A stretch of DNA of 64,000 bases from Brassica napus (GCF_020379485.1 NW_026014894.1:248001-312000), one strand, 5' to 3'; counted from the stretch's first letter, positions 22,750 through 33,542 are shown. The notes: generated by a model from the letters alone, not told the origin. Program-made: numbers and translations.

Positions 22750-23370
22750 TGTTGAGATGAGATCACTTTGAGATGAGATCATGAGATGAAGTGTTGAGTA
22801 ATGTATGTGAGGAGAGGGTATGAAGTAGTGAAGAATTAGGAAGAAAGGGATTGAGGAGGCTTAGTCCGTACAATCCGTACAGGCCGTACAGGAGGAGTGG
22901 CCGTACAAGTCTTGGGTAACACTCTTCACTATTCAGGATGGTTACTTGTGAAAAGGGTGATGGTAACTATGGAGAGTTACCAGCACTTGATCAGACCGTT
23001 GAGAGAAGGATAAGGCCGCGGCTTGACAGGCTGTATGCAGCTGGAAAGGGAAAGCAACCTTATCCATTCATCCCACACATGTGGAGTCTCCCATTGGCTT
23101 AGTTTGAAACCGGCGCCTAGCTCTTCCTTGACTTCACATGCTTTGCTTACTTTACCTTTAGGAAAACCCTTGTATCTTCTCCTATATATTTGTAAACTCT
23201 TCATTAATGATAATCAGACAGTTCTTGACACCAAAACACTCTCTTAGACTCAAAGGCTCTCAATCATGATCATACACTAAACTCTTAGCTAAACTCATCC
23301 TAAATCACCTCTAGACTCTTTCTAATCTCTTTCTTTCCTTATATCAAACTCAGATTCTCTAAAACTTATA
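22750..23370 (+). repeat. R7 5' LTR (621 bp)
   Basis: Starts TGTTGAGATGAGATCAC and ends AAAACTTATA. Includes four CCGTAC motifs (22866-22906), CACATGCTTTG, GAAAACCCTT and a TATATAT box at 23183-23189. Confidence 0.95.
22866..22906 (+). promoter_or_regulatory. CCGTAC array in R7 5' LTR
   Basis: CCGTAC at 22866, 22875, 22884 and 22901. The first three are nine bases apart. Two read CCGTACAA, the fuller SBP/SPL consensus form. Confidence 0.5.
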
Positions 23371-23388
23371 TGGTATCAGAGCCAGGTT
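23371..23388 (+). other. R7 primer-binding site (tRNA-iMet)
   Basis: TGGTATCAGAGCCAGGTT, next to the LTR; perfect match to the iMet complement. The leader runs to the ATG at 23465. Confidence 0.95.
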
Positions 23389-23464
23389 CATCATAATCTG
23401 GGTTTGAGTACTAGAACACTCAAGAACACACCAGCCGCTTAGCTTTCATCCGGGTGATTCTGAA

Positions 23465-26400
23465 ATGGAAATCAACAAGGCAGTGGTTCCGGTTACTCTC
23501 AAGGGCGGTAACTACCTTTTGTGGTCTCGTTTGGTGAAGACAGCCGTGGGGAGTAAGGGTTTATGGGGACACATCACACAGAGTGAAGCCCCAAAGCTCA
23601 TTACTTATGAAGGCGACAAGGAGATTGTCGAGTGCGATGAAGAGAAGTGGGAGCAAGATGATCAGCTGGTGATGTCCATACTCCAACGGTCTCTTGAAGT
23701 GTCTATCCTGGAGGCATACAGCTACTGTGAGACAGCAAAGGATCTTTGGGACACGCTAAAGAAGGTTTATGGTAACATCTCAAACTTGAGCCGTGTGTTT
23801 GAAGTGAAACGTGCTATCAACAGCTTGACACAGGAGGACATGGAGTTTACTAAGCACCTTGGGAGGTTCAGAGCCTTGTGGTCTGAACTGGAGATGCTGA
23901 GGCCAGGCACAACCAACCTAGATGAGCTGGCTGAGAGACGCGAGCAGGACAAGGTGTTTGGGTTGCTGCTCACGCTGAATCCAAGCTACAACAGCCTCAT
24001 CAAACACATTCTGAGGTCCGGGAAGTTACCTGACCTTGAGGAAGTGTGTGCACAAGTTCAGAAGGAGGAAGGTTCTATCGGTCTCTTTGGAGGGAAAGGA
24101 GAGATCACACTTGCAAACCAAGCTGAGGTTCCGCAAGCAAACCGTGCGAGCTCTAACCAGTATGATGCAAAGAAGTTCACGGGAAATTGTGATCATTGCA
24201 AGAGACAAGGTCACAAGAAGAACCAGTGCTGGATCTTGCATCCTCATCTGAAGCCGGCCAAGTTCTCAAGAGAGAAAGATGGGAGAGCCAATGTCTCGTA
24301 TGCTGGAAGTGAGCCGGGAAGTTCAAGTGTTGCTGGGAGCTCAGGCCAAGCTGGAGAGGGCGGGACACGTGAGCCTGGAGATAGCAAGGCCCTGGTGACT
24401 TACACACCTCAGCCAAGCCTTCAGAACAACCGTGAGAACGAGTACCTAAGGAGATCAGACCTTGACTCCCTCATCAAAATGCTAAAGGAGAATGGTAACA
24501 CACTTGGTACTCTTGGTTACTCCTTTGGTGCATTATATGAATCGTGTAGTATTGCTAGAGAACCTGATCATTCAAGCATTGCTTATAAACCTACTAGCAT
24601 ACTAGGACAGTCTCATATTGCACACAATCTGTTTAAACCATTGGTAGTTGATTCAGGAGCATCTCATCATATGATTAGTGATACTAGTTTGATTAGAGAC
24701 ATTGAACCTACAAATGGACATGTCATGATTGCAAATGGAGATAAAATCCCAATTAGAGGAATTGGCAAGCTAAAATTGTTTGATAAAGACTCTAAAGCAT
24801 TTTATATGCCTGACTTCACATCAAATCTATTATCTGTAAAGAAGTGTACTACAGATCTTAATTGCAATGTTATATTCAGTCCTAATGATGTGAAGTTTCA
24901 GGATATTGAGAGCAGCCAATTGATTGGAAAAGGAGTTACCAAGGGAGATTTATATTTACTTGAAGAACTAGCTCCTGTTTCTGATTACTTATGCTCATTT
25001 ACTTCTGCTTCTATGATGAATAAAAATGCATTGTGGCATGCTAGACTAGGTCATCCCCATGTTAGGGCTTTAAACTTAATGTTACCAGGTGTGGTATTTG
25101 AAAATAAGGATTGTGAAGCTTGCATTTTAGGCAAGCATTGTAAAACTGTGTTTCCCATTTCATCTACTGTTTATGACAAGTGCTTTGATCTAATTCACTC
25201 TGATGTTTGGACTGCTCCTTGCTTGTCTAGGGATAGTTTTAAATACTTTGTCACATTCATAGATGAAAAATCGAAATACACCTGGATAACACTTATTCAA
25301 ACCAAAGATAGGGTGCTTGAAGCTTTTAAAATTTTCAAAACTATGTGACTAACCATTACAATGCCAAGATTAAAATTTTGAGATCAGATAATGGTGGGGA
25401 ATACACTGGTCAAGCCTTCAAGCAACATCTAGCGCAACATGGGATACTACACCAAACGAGTTGTCCTTATACTCCTCAGCAAAATGGAGTGGCTGAGAGA
25501 AAGAATAGGCATCTCATGGAGGTGGCAAGGTCAATGATGTTTCAAGGAAATGTCCCTAAAAGGTTTTGGAGTGATGCTGTGGCTACATCGTGTTATCTAA
25601 TCAACCGGATCCCAACTAAGATTCTACATGATCAGTCCCCTTTTGAAGCCTTGAACAAGTACAAGCCATCATTGGAGCATATGCGAATCTTTGGATGTCT
25701 ATGCTTTGTCCTTAGGCCAAAAGAGTTGAGAAACAAGCTTGAAGCAACCAGCACAAGAGCTATGTTTGTTGGCTACTCTACTACTCAAAAGGGTTACAAG
25801 TGCTATGATCCTACTACTCGAAGAGTTCTAGTCTCTAGAGATGTAAAGTTCATTGAAGCTAAGGGGTTCTATGAGGAAAAGAATCAAGATGAGCTGCTAG
25901 AATTGACAAGAGAGTCAGATAGAGCGGCCAGCCTTAGAAGTATTCTAGAGGGGCTTGGGATACATACTACCCAGGATCCGAAGGAGAGACGCAGTACAAC
26001 AACCACACAACCTACCGAGGCATCAAACTTAGATCATGGGGGGGAAAACACACCTGAACCAGCTGAAGTACATGTTGAAAGCCATGATCAAGAAGGCTCA
26101 GGTGATCATGATCAAAGTATGATGCAGGAAGATAGGGAGGTACCAAGCCAAGATCAAGAGGAGGAAACTAATGCAACTACAACTGAACCTGAATCAGAGC
26201 CGGCGGTGCAGCCATTGAGAAGAAGCACCAGAGTGAGAAAGGATAGTTCCAACTGGGTAAACACGAGAGTGTACTACAATGCCCAGGCTGTGGAACATCC
26301 CTCTCAAGCTGTGTGTTCCTTTGCTCATTATCCAGAAGAACATTGTGCCTTTATGGTAAGCTTAGATGAGAGCCATGTACCAAAGTCATATGAGGAAGCC

Positions 26401-27927
26401 ATGAAGGACAAGGAGTGGAGGGAATCAGTGGGAGCTGAATCCAATGCAATGATCAAGAATGACACTTGGTATGAGAGTGAGTTACCTAAAGGAAAGAGAG
26501 CAGTGTCTAGTAGATGGATCTTCACAATCAAGTACCTAGCAAATGGACAGATTGATAGAAAGAAGACTCGCTTGGTTGCAAGAGGATTCACTCAAACATA
26601 TGGAGAGGATTATATAGACACATTTGCGCCAGTTGCTAAGCTACATACCATCAGGATTGTCCTATCACTTGCGGTGAATCTTGAGTGGGGCTTGTGGCAA
26701 ATGGATGTAAAGAATGCATTCCTACAAGGAGAACTAGAAGATGAAGTGTATATGTTACCTCCTCCTGGTCTAGAGCACTTGGTGAAGAAAGGGAATGTTC
26801 TCAGACTAAAGAAAGCTATCTATGGTCTGAAACAATCACCAAGGGCATGGTACAACAAGTTGAGCACAACTCTGAATGGAAGAGGCTTTAGGAAGTCAGA
26901 GCTTGATCATACTCTCTTTACACTCAACACACCTTCAGGTATTGTCGTTCTACTTGTGTATGTAGATGACATCATTATAACAGGTAGTGATAAAGAAGAG
27001 ATACAAGCCACTAAAGACTTTCTTAAATCTGTTTTTGAGATTAAAGACTTGGGAGAGATGAAATACTTCCTTGGGATTGAGATATGTAGATCCAAGGAAG
27101 GTTTGTTTCTATCCCAAAGAAAGTATACACTTGATCTGTTGAAAGATGCAGGTAAGCTTGATGGAAAGACGGCCAAGACTCCCTTGGAAGATGGATACAA
27201 GGTTCCACGTGAGGGGGAGATTGAAGACAGTCCACCATTCAAGGATGCAAAGCTTTATAGAAAGCTAGTGGGTAAGCTCATATACCTAACCATCACACGT
27301 CCTGATATTTGTTTTGCTGTGAACCAGGTGAGTCAGCATATGCAAGTTCCAAAAGAACATCATTGGGGAATGGTGAACCGGCTCTTGATGTATCTTAATG
27401 GCTCAGCGGATCAAGGAGTGTGGATGGGGTGTAATGGGAGTACTGAAGTTGTAGGCTACTGTGATGCGGATTGGGCAGGAGATAGAGCAGATAGAAGGTC
27501 CACAACCGGCTACTGCACATTCATTGGAGGGAACTTAGTAACTTGGAAGAGTAAGAAGCAGAAGGTGGTCTCATGATCAAGTGCTGAAGCTGAATACCGA
27601 GCCATGCTGAAGCTGACTAATGAGCTTGTATGGATCAAAGGGATACTGAAGCACTTGGAGATTATTCAATCCACTCCAATGACCATGCATTGTGACAACC
27701 AGGCTGCTATACACATTGCCACCAACTCAGTCTTCCATGAGAGAACCAAGCACATTGAAGTAGATTGTCACAAGGTGAGGCAAATGATTCTTCTTGGAGT
27801 CATCTTACCATGTTACACGAGAAGTGAAGATCAGCTAGCAGATGTGTTCACAAAGGCAGCAAGGCAGAAGACAATTGAGTCCATTCATAGCCGGATAGGA
27901 CTCATTGATCTCACAAGAAGGAGCTAA
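23465..27927 (+). pseudogene. gag-pol: Gag-Pol polyprotein of R7, one frameshift and one stop
   Basis: ATG 23465 (MEINKAVVPVTLKGGNYLLW) opens a full polyprotein of about 1488 codons. Gag has CCHC CDHCKRQGHKKNQC. Protease VDSGASHHM, integrase HARLGHPH, CEACILGKHC, HSDVW, RSDNGGEY and NGVAERKN, RT YVDDIIITGS and RNase H DADWAGD are all present. Breaks: a one-base loss from a T-run near 25336 in EAFKIF (R16 has five T where R7 has four) shifts the frame within integrase, and TGA at 27574-27576 replaces the cysteine codon in VVSCSSAEA of RNase H. Otherwise open to TAA at 27925-27927 (LIDLTRRS end). The particle protein and protease could still be read. Confidence 0.93.
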
Positions 27928-27959
27928 GCCCCTTAGCTATGAGGTCTTTACTCTTTTTC

Positions 27960-28067
27960 CCTTATCAAAGTTTTGTCCCAATGGGTTTTCTTTGGTGAGG
28001 TTTTTAATGAGGAAGATCTCATGGCTTTCCAAGCTTAGACTTTCACAAAGCGAAGCTTGAGGGGGAG
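27960..28067 (+). promoter_or_regulatory. R7 3' UTR hairpins HP1 and HP2 with PPT
   Basis: HP1 27960-28000 (CCTTATCAAAG with CTTTGGTGAGG, one G-U pair). HP2 arms AAGCTTAG (28031-28038) and CGAAGCTT (28051-28058, one mismatch). PPT GAGGGGGAG 28059-28067. Confidence 0.78.
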
Positions 28068-28119
28068 TGTTGAGATGAGATCACTTTGAGATGAGATCAT
28101 GAGATGAAGTGTTGAGTAA
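28068..28119 (+). repeat. R7 3' LTR, first 52 bases
   Basis: TGTTGAGATGAGATCAC through GTTGAGTAA, identical to the start of the R7 5' LTR, then interrupted by R8. Confidence 0.93.
28115..28119 (+). repeat. Target-site duplication of R8 (AGTAA)
   Basis: AGTAA at 28115-28119 and 31758-31762; the uninterrupted R7 5' LTR reads GAGTAATGTATG. Confidence 0.95.
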
Positions 28120-28687
28120 TGTTGAGATGAGTCAAGTATATGTGGAGCAAGTGAGGAGTTGAGACTAAGGAGATGAGTTGAAGCTTGGAAAGGTTTGGGT
28201 AAGGTCCGTACTGTCCGTACATGACCGTACCATCCGTACACATGGAGATGGATAAAACCTTGACAAGAGTAAAGAAGTTACTTGGGGTAACTTATGGGAA
28301 GGGAAGGAACTTACCTGGATGGATCAGACCGTTGAGGGATAAGGAAGAGCGCGCCTTGACAGGCTGGAACAGCTGGAAAGGCAAGAGCATCTCGGTCCAA
28401 GATGCTAGATGCTCCGCGCATGTGGAGAAGCTAATTGGCTAGTTCAAATGAGCTTATCCTTTCTACATTGACCTCACATGCTTTAGTCTTCTCTTGATTT
28501 CGAAAACCCTTGTATGCTCACACTATATATTGTAACTCATGTTATTAATGAAGGATTAGACAGTTCTAAACAAATCAATCTCTCTATACTTTTCATAATG
28601 ATTCTCCATTAGTCTCTTAATCTCTTAAATCTACTCTAATCTCTTCTCTATTCTTATCTAAACTCAGATTATCTTTTACATTACTCA
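28120..28687 (+). repeat. R8 5' LTR, truncated at its 3' end (568 of 577 bp)
   Basis: Starts TGTTGAGATGAGTC. Four CCGTAC motifs, a TATATAT box at 28524-28530. It ends at ATTACTCA where the 3' LTR continues AAACTGATA. Confidence 0.93.
28206..28239 (+). promoter_or_regulatory. CCGTAC array in R8 5' LTR
   Basis: CCGTAC at 28206, 28215, 28225 and 28234: four copies at nine- to ten-base spacing. The same array is in its 3' LTR near 31267-31300. Confidence 0.5.
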
Positions 28688-31039
28688 CCATTTGAAGTTC
28701 TAAACAAGCACAAGCCATCAGTGGATTACTTGAGAGTATTTGGATGTTTATGCTTTGTGTTGGTACCAGGAGAGTTAAGAAACAAGCTAGATGCAAGGAG
28801 CACTAAGGCTATGTTTATTGGCTATTTAACAACACAAAAGGGATACAAGTGCTATGATCCAGATACTAGAAGAGTCCTAATCTCTAGAGATGTGAAGTTC
28901 ATAGAAGCTAGAGGATACTATGAAGAAAGGAATCAAGAGGAGCTAAAGGATCTAACATCAGATAAGGCAGGCGCCTTAAGACTGATTTTGGAGGGTCTAG
29001 GTATCAAGATGAACCAGGATCCAAATGTGGGGAGTAGGAACCAACATGAGAGTTCTCCGGCCCCTGTTGAAGCTAATCAGTCACCTCACCTTGATCGTGA
29101 GGGGGGCAGGGAATCTGAAACTCAAGAAGATGGTCAGGATGGAGCCGGCTTGAGTGAAGAAGAAGAAGAGAGTGTTTCAGGCTCTCACAATCAAGGTGAT
29201 CAAAGCCAAGGAGAAGTAGAAGCTCAGGCTGAAGCACCAGAACCGAGTGTCCAAGAGGAGCAGGTTCAGAACCAACCAGTATTGAGAAGAAGCACAAGGC
29301 TGAGAAAGGATCCTTCTAGTTGGGTAAACACGCGAGTGTACTACAATGCCCAAGCTGTGGAGCATCCTTCTCAGGCTGTGGAGCATCCTTCTCAGGCTGT
29401 GGAGCATCCTTCTCAGGCTGTGTGTTCCTTTGCTCAATACCCTGAAGAACATTGTGCTTTTATGGTAAACTTGGATGAGAACTACATACCAAGAAACTAT
29501 GAAGAGGCAATGATGGATAAAGAATGGAAGGAATCAGTTGGAGCTGAGGCAGGAGCTATGATCAAGAATGATACATGGTATGAGAGTGAGTTACCAAAAG
29601 GGAAGAAGGCTGTGACTAGTAGATGGATCTTCACAATCAAGTATAAGGCTGATGGAAAGGTTGAGAGGAAGAAGTCAAGACTGGTTGCAAGAGGCTTTAC
29701 TCAAACTTATGGAGAAGATTACATTGAGACCTTTGCACCAGTAGCTAAACTACACACAATCCGGATTGTATTAAGCTTAGCTGTGAACCTTGGATGGGGC
29801 TTATGGCAAATGGATGTGAAGAATGCATTTCTACAAGGAGAGCTGGAGGATGAAGTGTATATGCATCCACCTCCAGGCTTGGAACACTTAGTGAAGAGAG
29901 GGAATGTGTTGAGACTGAAGAAAGCTATCTATGGACTAAAGAAATCACCAAGAGCTTGGTACAACAAGCTAAGTACTACTCTGAATGGCCGAGGCTTCAA
30001 GAAGTCTGAACTAGACCACACCCTCTTCACTCTCACTACTCCCTCAGGTATGATTGCACTCCTTGTGTATGTTAATGATATCATTATCACAGGAAGTGAT
30101 AAGGAAGGTATCATAGCAACCAAGGAGTTCCTTAAATCCATGTTTGAGATTAAAGACTTGGGAGAAATGAAATACTTTCTTGGAATTGGGATATGTAGAT
30201 CCAAGGAAGGTTTGTTCATGTCCCAAAGGAAGTATACACTTGATCTTTTGAAAGGTGCAGGTGCTTATGGAGGCAAGACAGCAAGGATGCCTATGGAGGA
30301 TGGCTACAAAGTCCCACGAGAGGGGGAGATTGAAGACATCAAACCTTATCAGGATCCTAAACTCTATAGAAAACTAGTTAGCAAATTGATTTATCTTACC
30401 ATAACTAGGCCTGACATTTGTTTTGCTGTGAATCAGGTGAGTCAACACATGCAGGTGCCTAAGGAGCATCATTGGCGCATGGTGGAGAGAATCTTGATGT
30501 ATCTCAACGGCTCACCTGATCAAGGAGTATGGATGGGTTGCAATGGGAGCACTGTAGTGGTTGGATACTGTGATGCGGATTGGGCTGGTGATAGAGCAGA
30601 CAGGAGATCAACCACAGGCTATTGCACATTCATTGGAGGCAACTTGGTTACTTGGAAGAGTAAGAAGCAGAAGGTGGTGTCTTGCTCAAGTTCAGAAGCT
30701 GAGTATAGAGCTATGCTGAAGCTTACCAACGAGCTGGTGTGGATCAAAGGTATCTTGAAGCATTTGGAGATTGATCAAGCCACGCCAATGACAATGCATT
30801 GTGATAACCAAGCAGCCATCCACATTGCCTCCAACTCGGTGTTCCATGAGAGAACCAAGCACATTGAAGTTGATTGTCACAAAGTGAGGCAGATGATCAT
30901 CCTAGGAGTCATCTTGCCGTGCTACACAACGAGTGAAGATCAGTTGGCTGATGTGTTCACCAAGGCTGCAAGGCAGAAGACAATGGAGTCTATCCACATC
31001 AGGTTGGGCCTCATTGATCTTGGGAAGAAAAGGAGCTGA
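28688..31039 (+). pseudogene. gag-pol: Pol C-terminal half of R8 (integrase end, RT, RNase H)
   Basis: Open from the deletion junction (PFEVLNKHKPS) to TGA at 31037-31039; the first ATG is at 28721 (772 residues). Contents: integrase C-terminus with RKLDARSTKAMF-like and GYKCYDP motifs, acidic linker, RRSTRLRKDPSSWVN, RT and RNase H. The RT active site reads YVND (AAT at 30074-30076) where all relatives read YVDD, which removes a catalytic aspartate. LKKSPRAW replaces LKQSPRAW, and GIGICRS replaces GIEICRS. VEHPSQA is present three times in tandem (29354-29416) against once in relatives. No start or promoter arrangement for normal expression remains. Confidence 0.93.
29354..29416 (+). repeat. 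Three 21-bp in-frame repeats in R8 pol
   Basis: GCTGTGGAGCATCCTTCTCAG-type 21-base unit three times, coding VEHPSQA repeats just upstream of the RT domain. Single copy in R1, R4, R7, R10, R16 and R17. Confidence 0.9.
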
Positions 31040-31072
31040 TCCCCTTTGGCTGTGAGGTCTTTACTCTTTTTC

Positions 31073-31180
31073 CCTCATCAAGGTTTTGTCCCAATGGGTT
31101 TTCCTTGGTGAGGTTTTTAATGAGGAAGATCTCATGGCTATCCAAGCTTAGACTTTCACAAAGCTAAGCTTGAGGGGGAG
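31073..31180 (+). promoter_or_regulatory. R8 3' UTR hairpins HP1 and HP2 with PPT
   Basis: HP1 31073-31113 pairs CCTCATCAAGG with CCTTGGTGAGG, a G-C pair where R4 and R7 have A-T. HP2 arms AAGCTTAG (31144-31151) and CTAAGCTT (31164-31171). PPT 31172-31180. Confidence 0.8.
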
Positions 31181-31757
31181 TGTTGAGATGAGTCAAGTAT
31201 ATGTGGAGCAAGTGAGGAGTTGAGACTAAGGAGATGAGTTGAAGCTTGGAAAGGTTTGGGTAAGGTCCGTACTGTCCGTACATGACCGTACCATCCGTAC
31301 ACATGGAGATGGATAAAACCTTGACAAGAGTAAAAAAGTTACTTGGGGTAACTTATGGGAAGGGAAGGAACTTACCTGGATGGATCAGACCGTTGAGGGA
31401 TAAGGAAGAGCGCGCCTTGACAGGCTGGAACAGCTGGAAAGGCAAGAGCATCTCGGTCCAAGATGCTAGATGCTCCGCGCATGTGGAGAAGCTAATTGGC
31501 TAGTTCAAATGAGCTTATCCTTTCTACATTGACCTCACATGCTTTAGTCTTCTCTTGATTTCGAAAACCCTTGTATGCTCACACTATATATTGTAACTCA
31601 TGTTATTAATGAAAGATTAGACAGTTCTAAACAAATCAATCTCTCTATACTTTTCATAATGATTCTCCATTAGTCTCTTAATCTCTTAAATCTACTCTAA
31701 TCTCTTCTCTATTCTTATCTAAACTCAGATTATCTTTTACATTACTCAAAACTGATA
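31181..31757 (+). repeat. R8 3' LTR (577 bp)
   Basis: Starts TGTTGAGATGAGTC, ends CAAAACTGATA, followed by AGTAA. Complete. Confidence 0.94.
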
Positions 31758-31762
31758 AGTAA

Positions 31763-32329
31763 TGTATGTGAGGAGAGGGTATGAAGTAGTGAAGCATTAG
31801 GAAGAAAGGGATTGAGGAGGCTTAGTCCGTACAATCCGTACAGGCCGTACATGAGGAGTGGCCGTACAAATCTTGGGTAACACTCTTCACTATTCAGGAT
31901 GGTTACTTGTGAAAAGGGTGATGGTAACTATGGAGAGTTACCAGCACTTGATCAGACCGTTGAGAGAAGGATAAGGCCGCGGCTTGACAGGCTGTATGCA
32001 GCTGGAAAGGGAAAGCAACCTTATCCATTCATCCCACCCATGTGGAGTCTCCCATTGGCTTAGTTCGAAACCGGCGCCTAGCTCTTCCTTGACTTCACAT
32101 GCTTTGCTTACTTTACCTTTAGGAAAACCCTTGTATCTTCTCCTATATATTTGTACTCTTCATTAATGATAATCAGACAGTTCTTGACACCAAAACACTC
32201 TCTTACACTCAAAGGCTCTCAATCATGATCATACACTAAACTCTTAGCTAAACTCGTCCTAAATCACCTCTAGACTCTTTCTAATCTCTTTCTTTCCTTA
32301 TATCAAACTCAGATTCTCTAAAACTTATA
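31763..32329 (+). repeat. R7 3' LTR, remainder
   Basis: Resumes TGTATGTGAGGAGAGG after R8 and its extra target copy, and ends AAAACTTATA before CACCA. Differs from the 5' LTR by about seven substitutions and loss of two bases in TTTGTAAACTC. Confidence 0.93.
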
Positions 32330-32334
32330 CACCA

Positions 32335-32899
32335 TTGGCGGATGGTGGAAAGGATCTTGATGTATCTGAATGGAACTACTGGTCTTGGAGTATGGATGGG
32401 ATGTAACAAGAGTACTGAGGTAGTAGGCTACTGTGATGCAGATTGGGCTGGAGACCGAGCAGACAGAAGATCAACCACAGGCTATTGTACATTCATTGGT
32501 GGTAACTTGGTCACTTGGAAGAGTAAGAAGCAGAAGGTAGTGTCTTGTTCTAGTGCTGAGGCCGAGTATAGAGCAATGCTGAAGCTTACAAATGAGCTAG
32601 TGTGGATAAAAGGGATTTTGAAGCATCTGGAGATTATTCAAGCAACGCCAATGACAATGCATTGTGATAATCAAGCAGCTATCCACATTGCATCTAATTC
32701 TGTGTTCCATGAGAGAACAAAGCACATTGAGGTTGATTGTCACAAGGTGAGGCAGATGATGATTCTTGGGGTGATTCTACCTTGTTATACTCGGAGTGAG
32801 GATCAGTTAGCAGATATGTTCACAAAGGCAGCAAGGCAAAAGACAATGGAGTCCATACACATCAGGTTAGGACTAATTGATCTCTCGCCTAAGGGCTAG
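32335..32899 (+). pseudogene. gag-pol: Gag-Pol of R6, part 2 (RNase H end)
   Basis: Resumes the R6 reading after R7: HWRMVERILMYLNG, then RNase H motifs GYCDADWAGD, SSAEAEYRAM, DNQAAIHI and the tail ending LIDLSPKG with TAG 32897-32899. Open throughout. ADMFTKAA replaces ADVFTKAA of relatives. Physically separated from the rest of the frame by about 9.6 kb of inserted DNA. Confidence 0.93.
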
Positions 32900-32936
32900 T
32901 CTATACACTCTCCTGATCATGTGATCTCTACTCTTT

Positions 32937-33046
32937 CCTCATTAAGGTTTTGTCCCAATGGGTTTTCTTTAATGAGGTTTTAATGAGGGAGATCTCATGG
33001 TCCTTCCAAGCTTGACTTGTTTCACATGGTCAAGCTTGAGGGGGAG
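32937..33046 (+). promoter_or_regulatory. R6 3' UTR hairpins HP1 and HP2 with PPT
   Basis: HP1 32937-32977 pairs CCTCATTAAGG with CTTTAATGAGG, so both arms differ from R4 yet still pair. HP2 arms AAGCTTGAC (33008-33016) and GTCAAGCTT (33029-33037), again changed on both sides. PPT GAGGGGGAG 33038-33046. Confidence 0.85.
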
Positions 33047-33542
33047 TGTTGAGATGAGAGAATAAAGAGTTGATATATTGAGAGAGGAAGAGATTTGGAG
33101 CAGACAGTAACTTTGGAGAGTTACCACAGTAACTTTATTGTAACTGTGGTAACTAAAGAAGTTACCATAGTAACCAGGGTAACTCGGATGGCAAGGAGGA
33201 GTTACCTTAGGTTGTCTACACTTGATCTGAGTATGGGAAGGGATAAGAGAGGAGACTTGGACAGGCTGTCACTAGCCGGAAAGGAGAAGAGTGCTTTAGC
33301 ACTATTAGAAGCATGTGAGCAATCTCAGCCATGGGATTAACAGCTTGGTCTTTGACTACACATGCTTATCTTATCCTCTTAGATGGATTTCGAAAGTGCT
33401 TCTTCCTTTAGTATATATCTGATGTAAACTCTCTCATAATTAATTAATGGAGTTTTGAGTCTCTCTCTCTCTTGTTCTTAATCTCCAATCTCCTTAATTC
33501 TCAGATTAAACTTAATCACTCTTTAAATCACAAAATCTAATA
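33047..33542 (+). repeat. R6 3' LTR (496 bp)
   Basis: Same length as the 5' LTR; four differences seen (AGCTGG/AGCCGG, GCCTGG/GCTTGG, GAAAATG/GAAAGTG, TCTCTTT/TCTCCTT). Ends CTAATA before CAAAT. Confidence 0.95.

Larger units (their letters stand above)
28120..31757 (+). mobile_element. R8: internally deleted Ty1/copia element
   Basis: Inserted in the R7 3' LTR. The 5' LTR lacks its last nine bases, and the PBS, gag, protease and most of integrase are missing; the junction at about 28687 joins LTR ACTCA to coding CCATTTGAAG. The 3' side is complete. LTR copies show two differences over 568 bases, the lowest in the left half, which fits its innermost position. Without a PBS it cannot be copied by itself. 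Confidence 0.94.
22750..32329 (+). mobile_element. R7: full-length Ty1/copia element, its 3' LTR split by R8
   Basis: Own sequence 22750-28119 plus 31763-32329 (the R8 target copy at 31758-31762 is extra). The 5' LTR is 621 bp. The split 3' LTR shows about seven substitutions and a two-base deletion against it. Target duplication CACCA. R16, on the other strand at 55973-60093, is a near-identical relative with a 621-bp LTR. Confidence 0.95.
18246..33542 (+). mobile_element. R6: Ty1/copia element of a divergent branch, interrupted by R7
   Basis: Complete element whose own sequence is 18246-22749 plus 32335-33542 (about 5.7 kb); R7 with R8 lies between. The two LTRs are 496 bp with four differences by eye. 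Target duplication CAAAG/CAAAT. It differs from the other coding families in its LTR (no CCGTAC array) and Gag (no zinc knuckle). R11 is its closest relative in the window. Confidence 0.95.

Noticed and set aside
28221..28442. 73-codon open frame, repeated identically at 31282-31503
   Set aside because: Both lie in the R8 LTRs. The repetition is due to the LTR pair, and no coding signature is seen.
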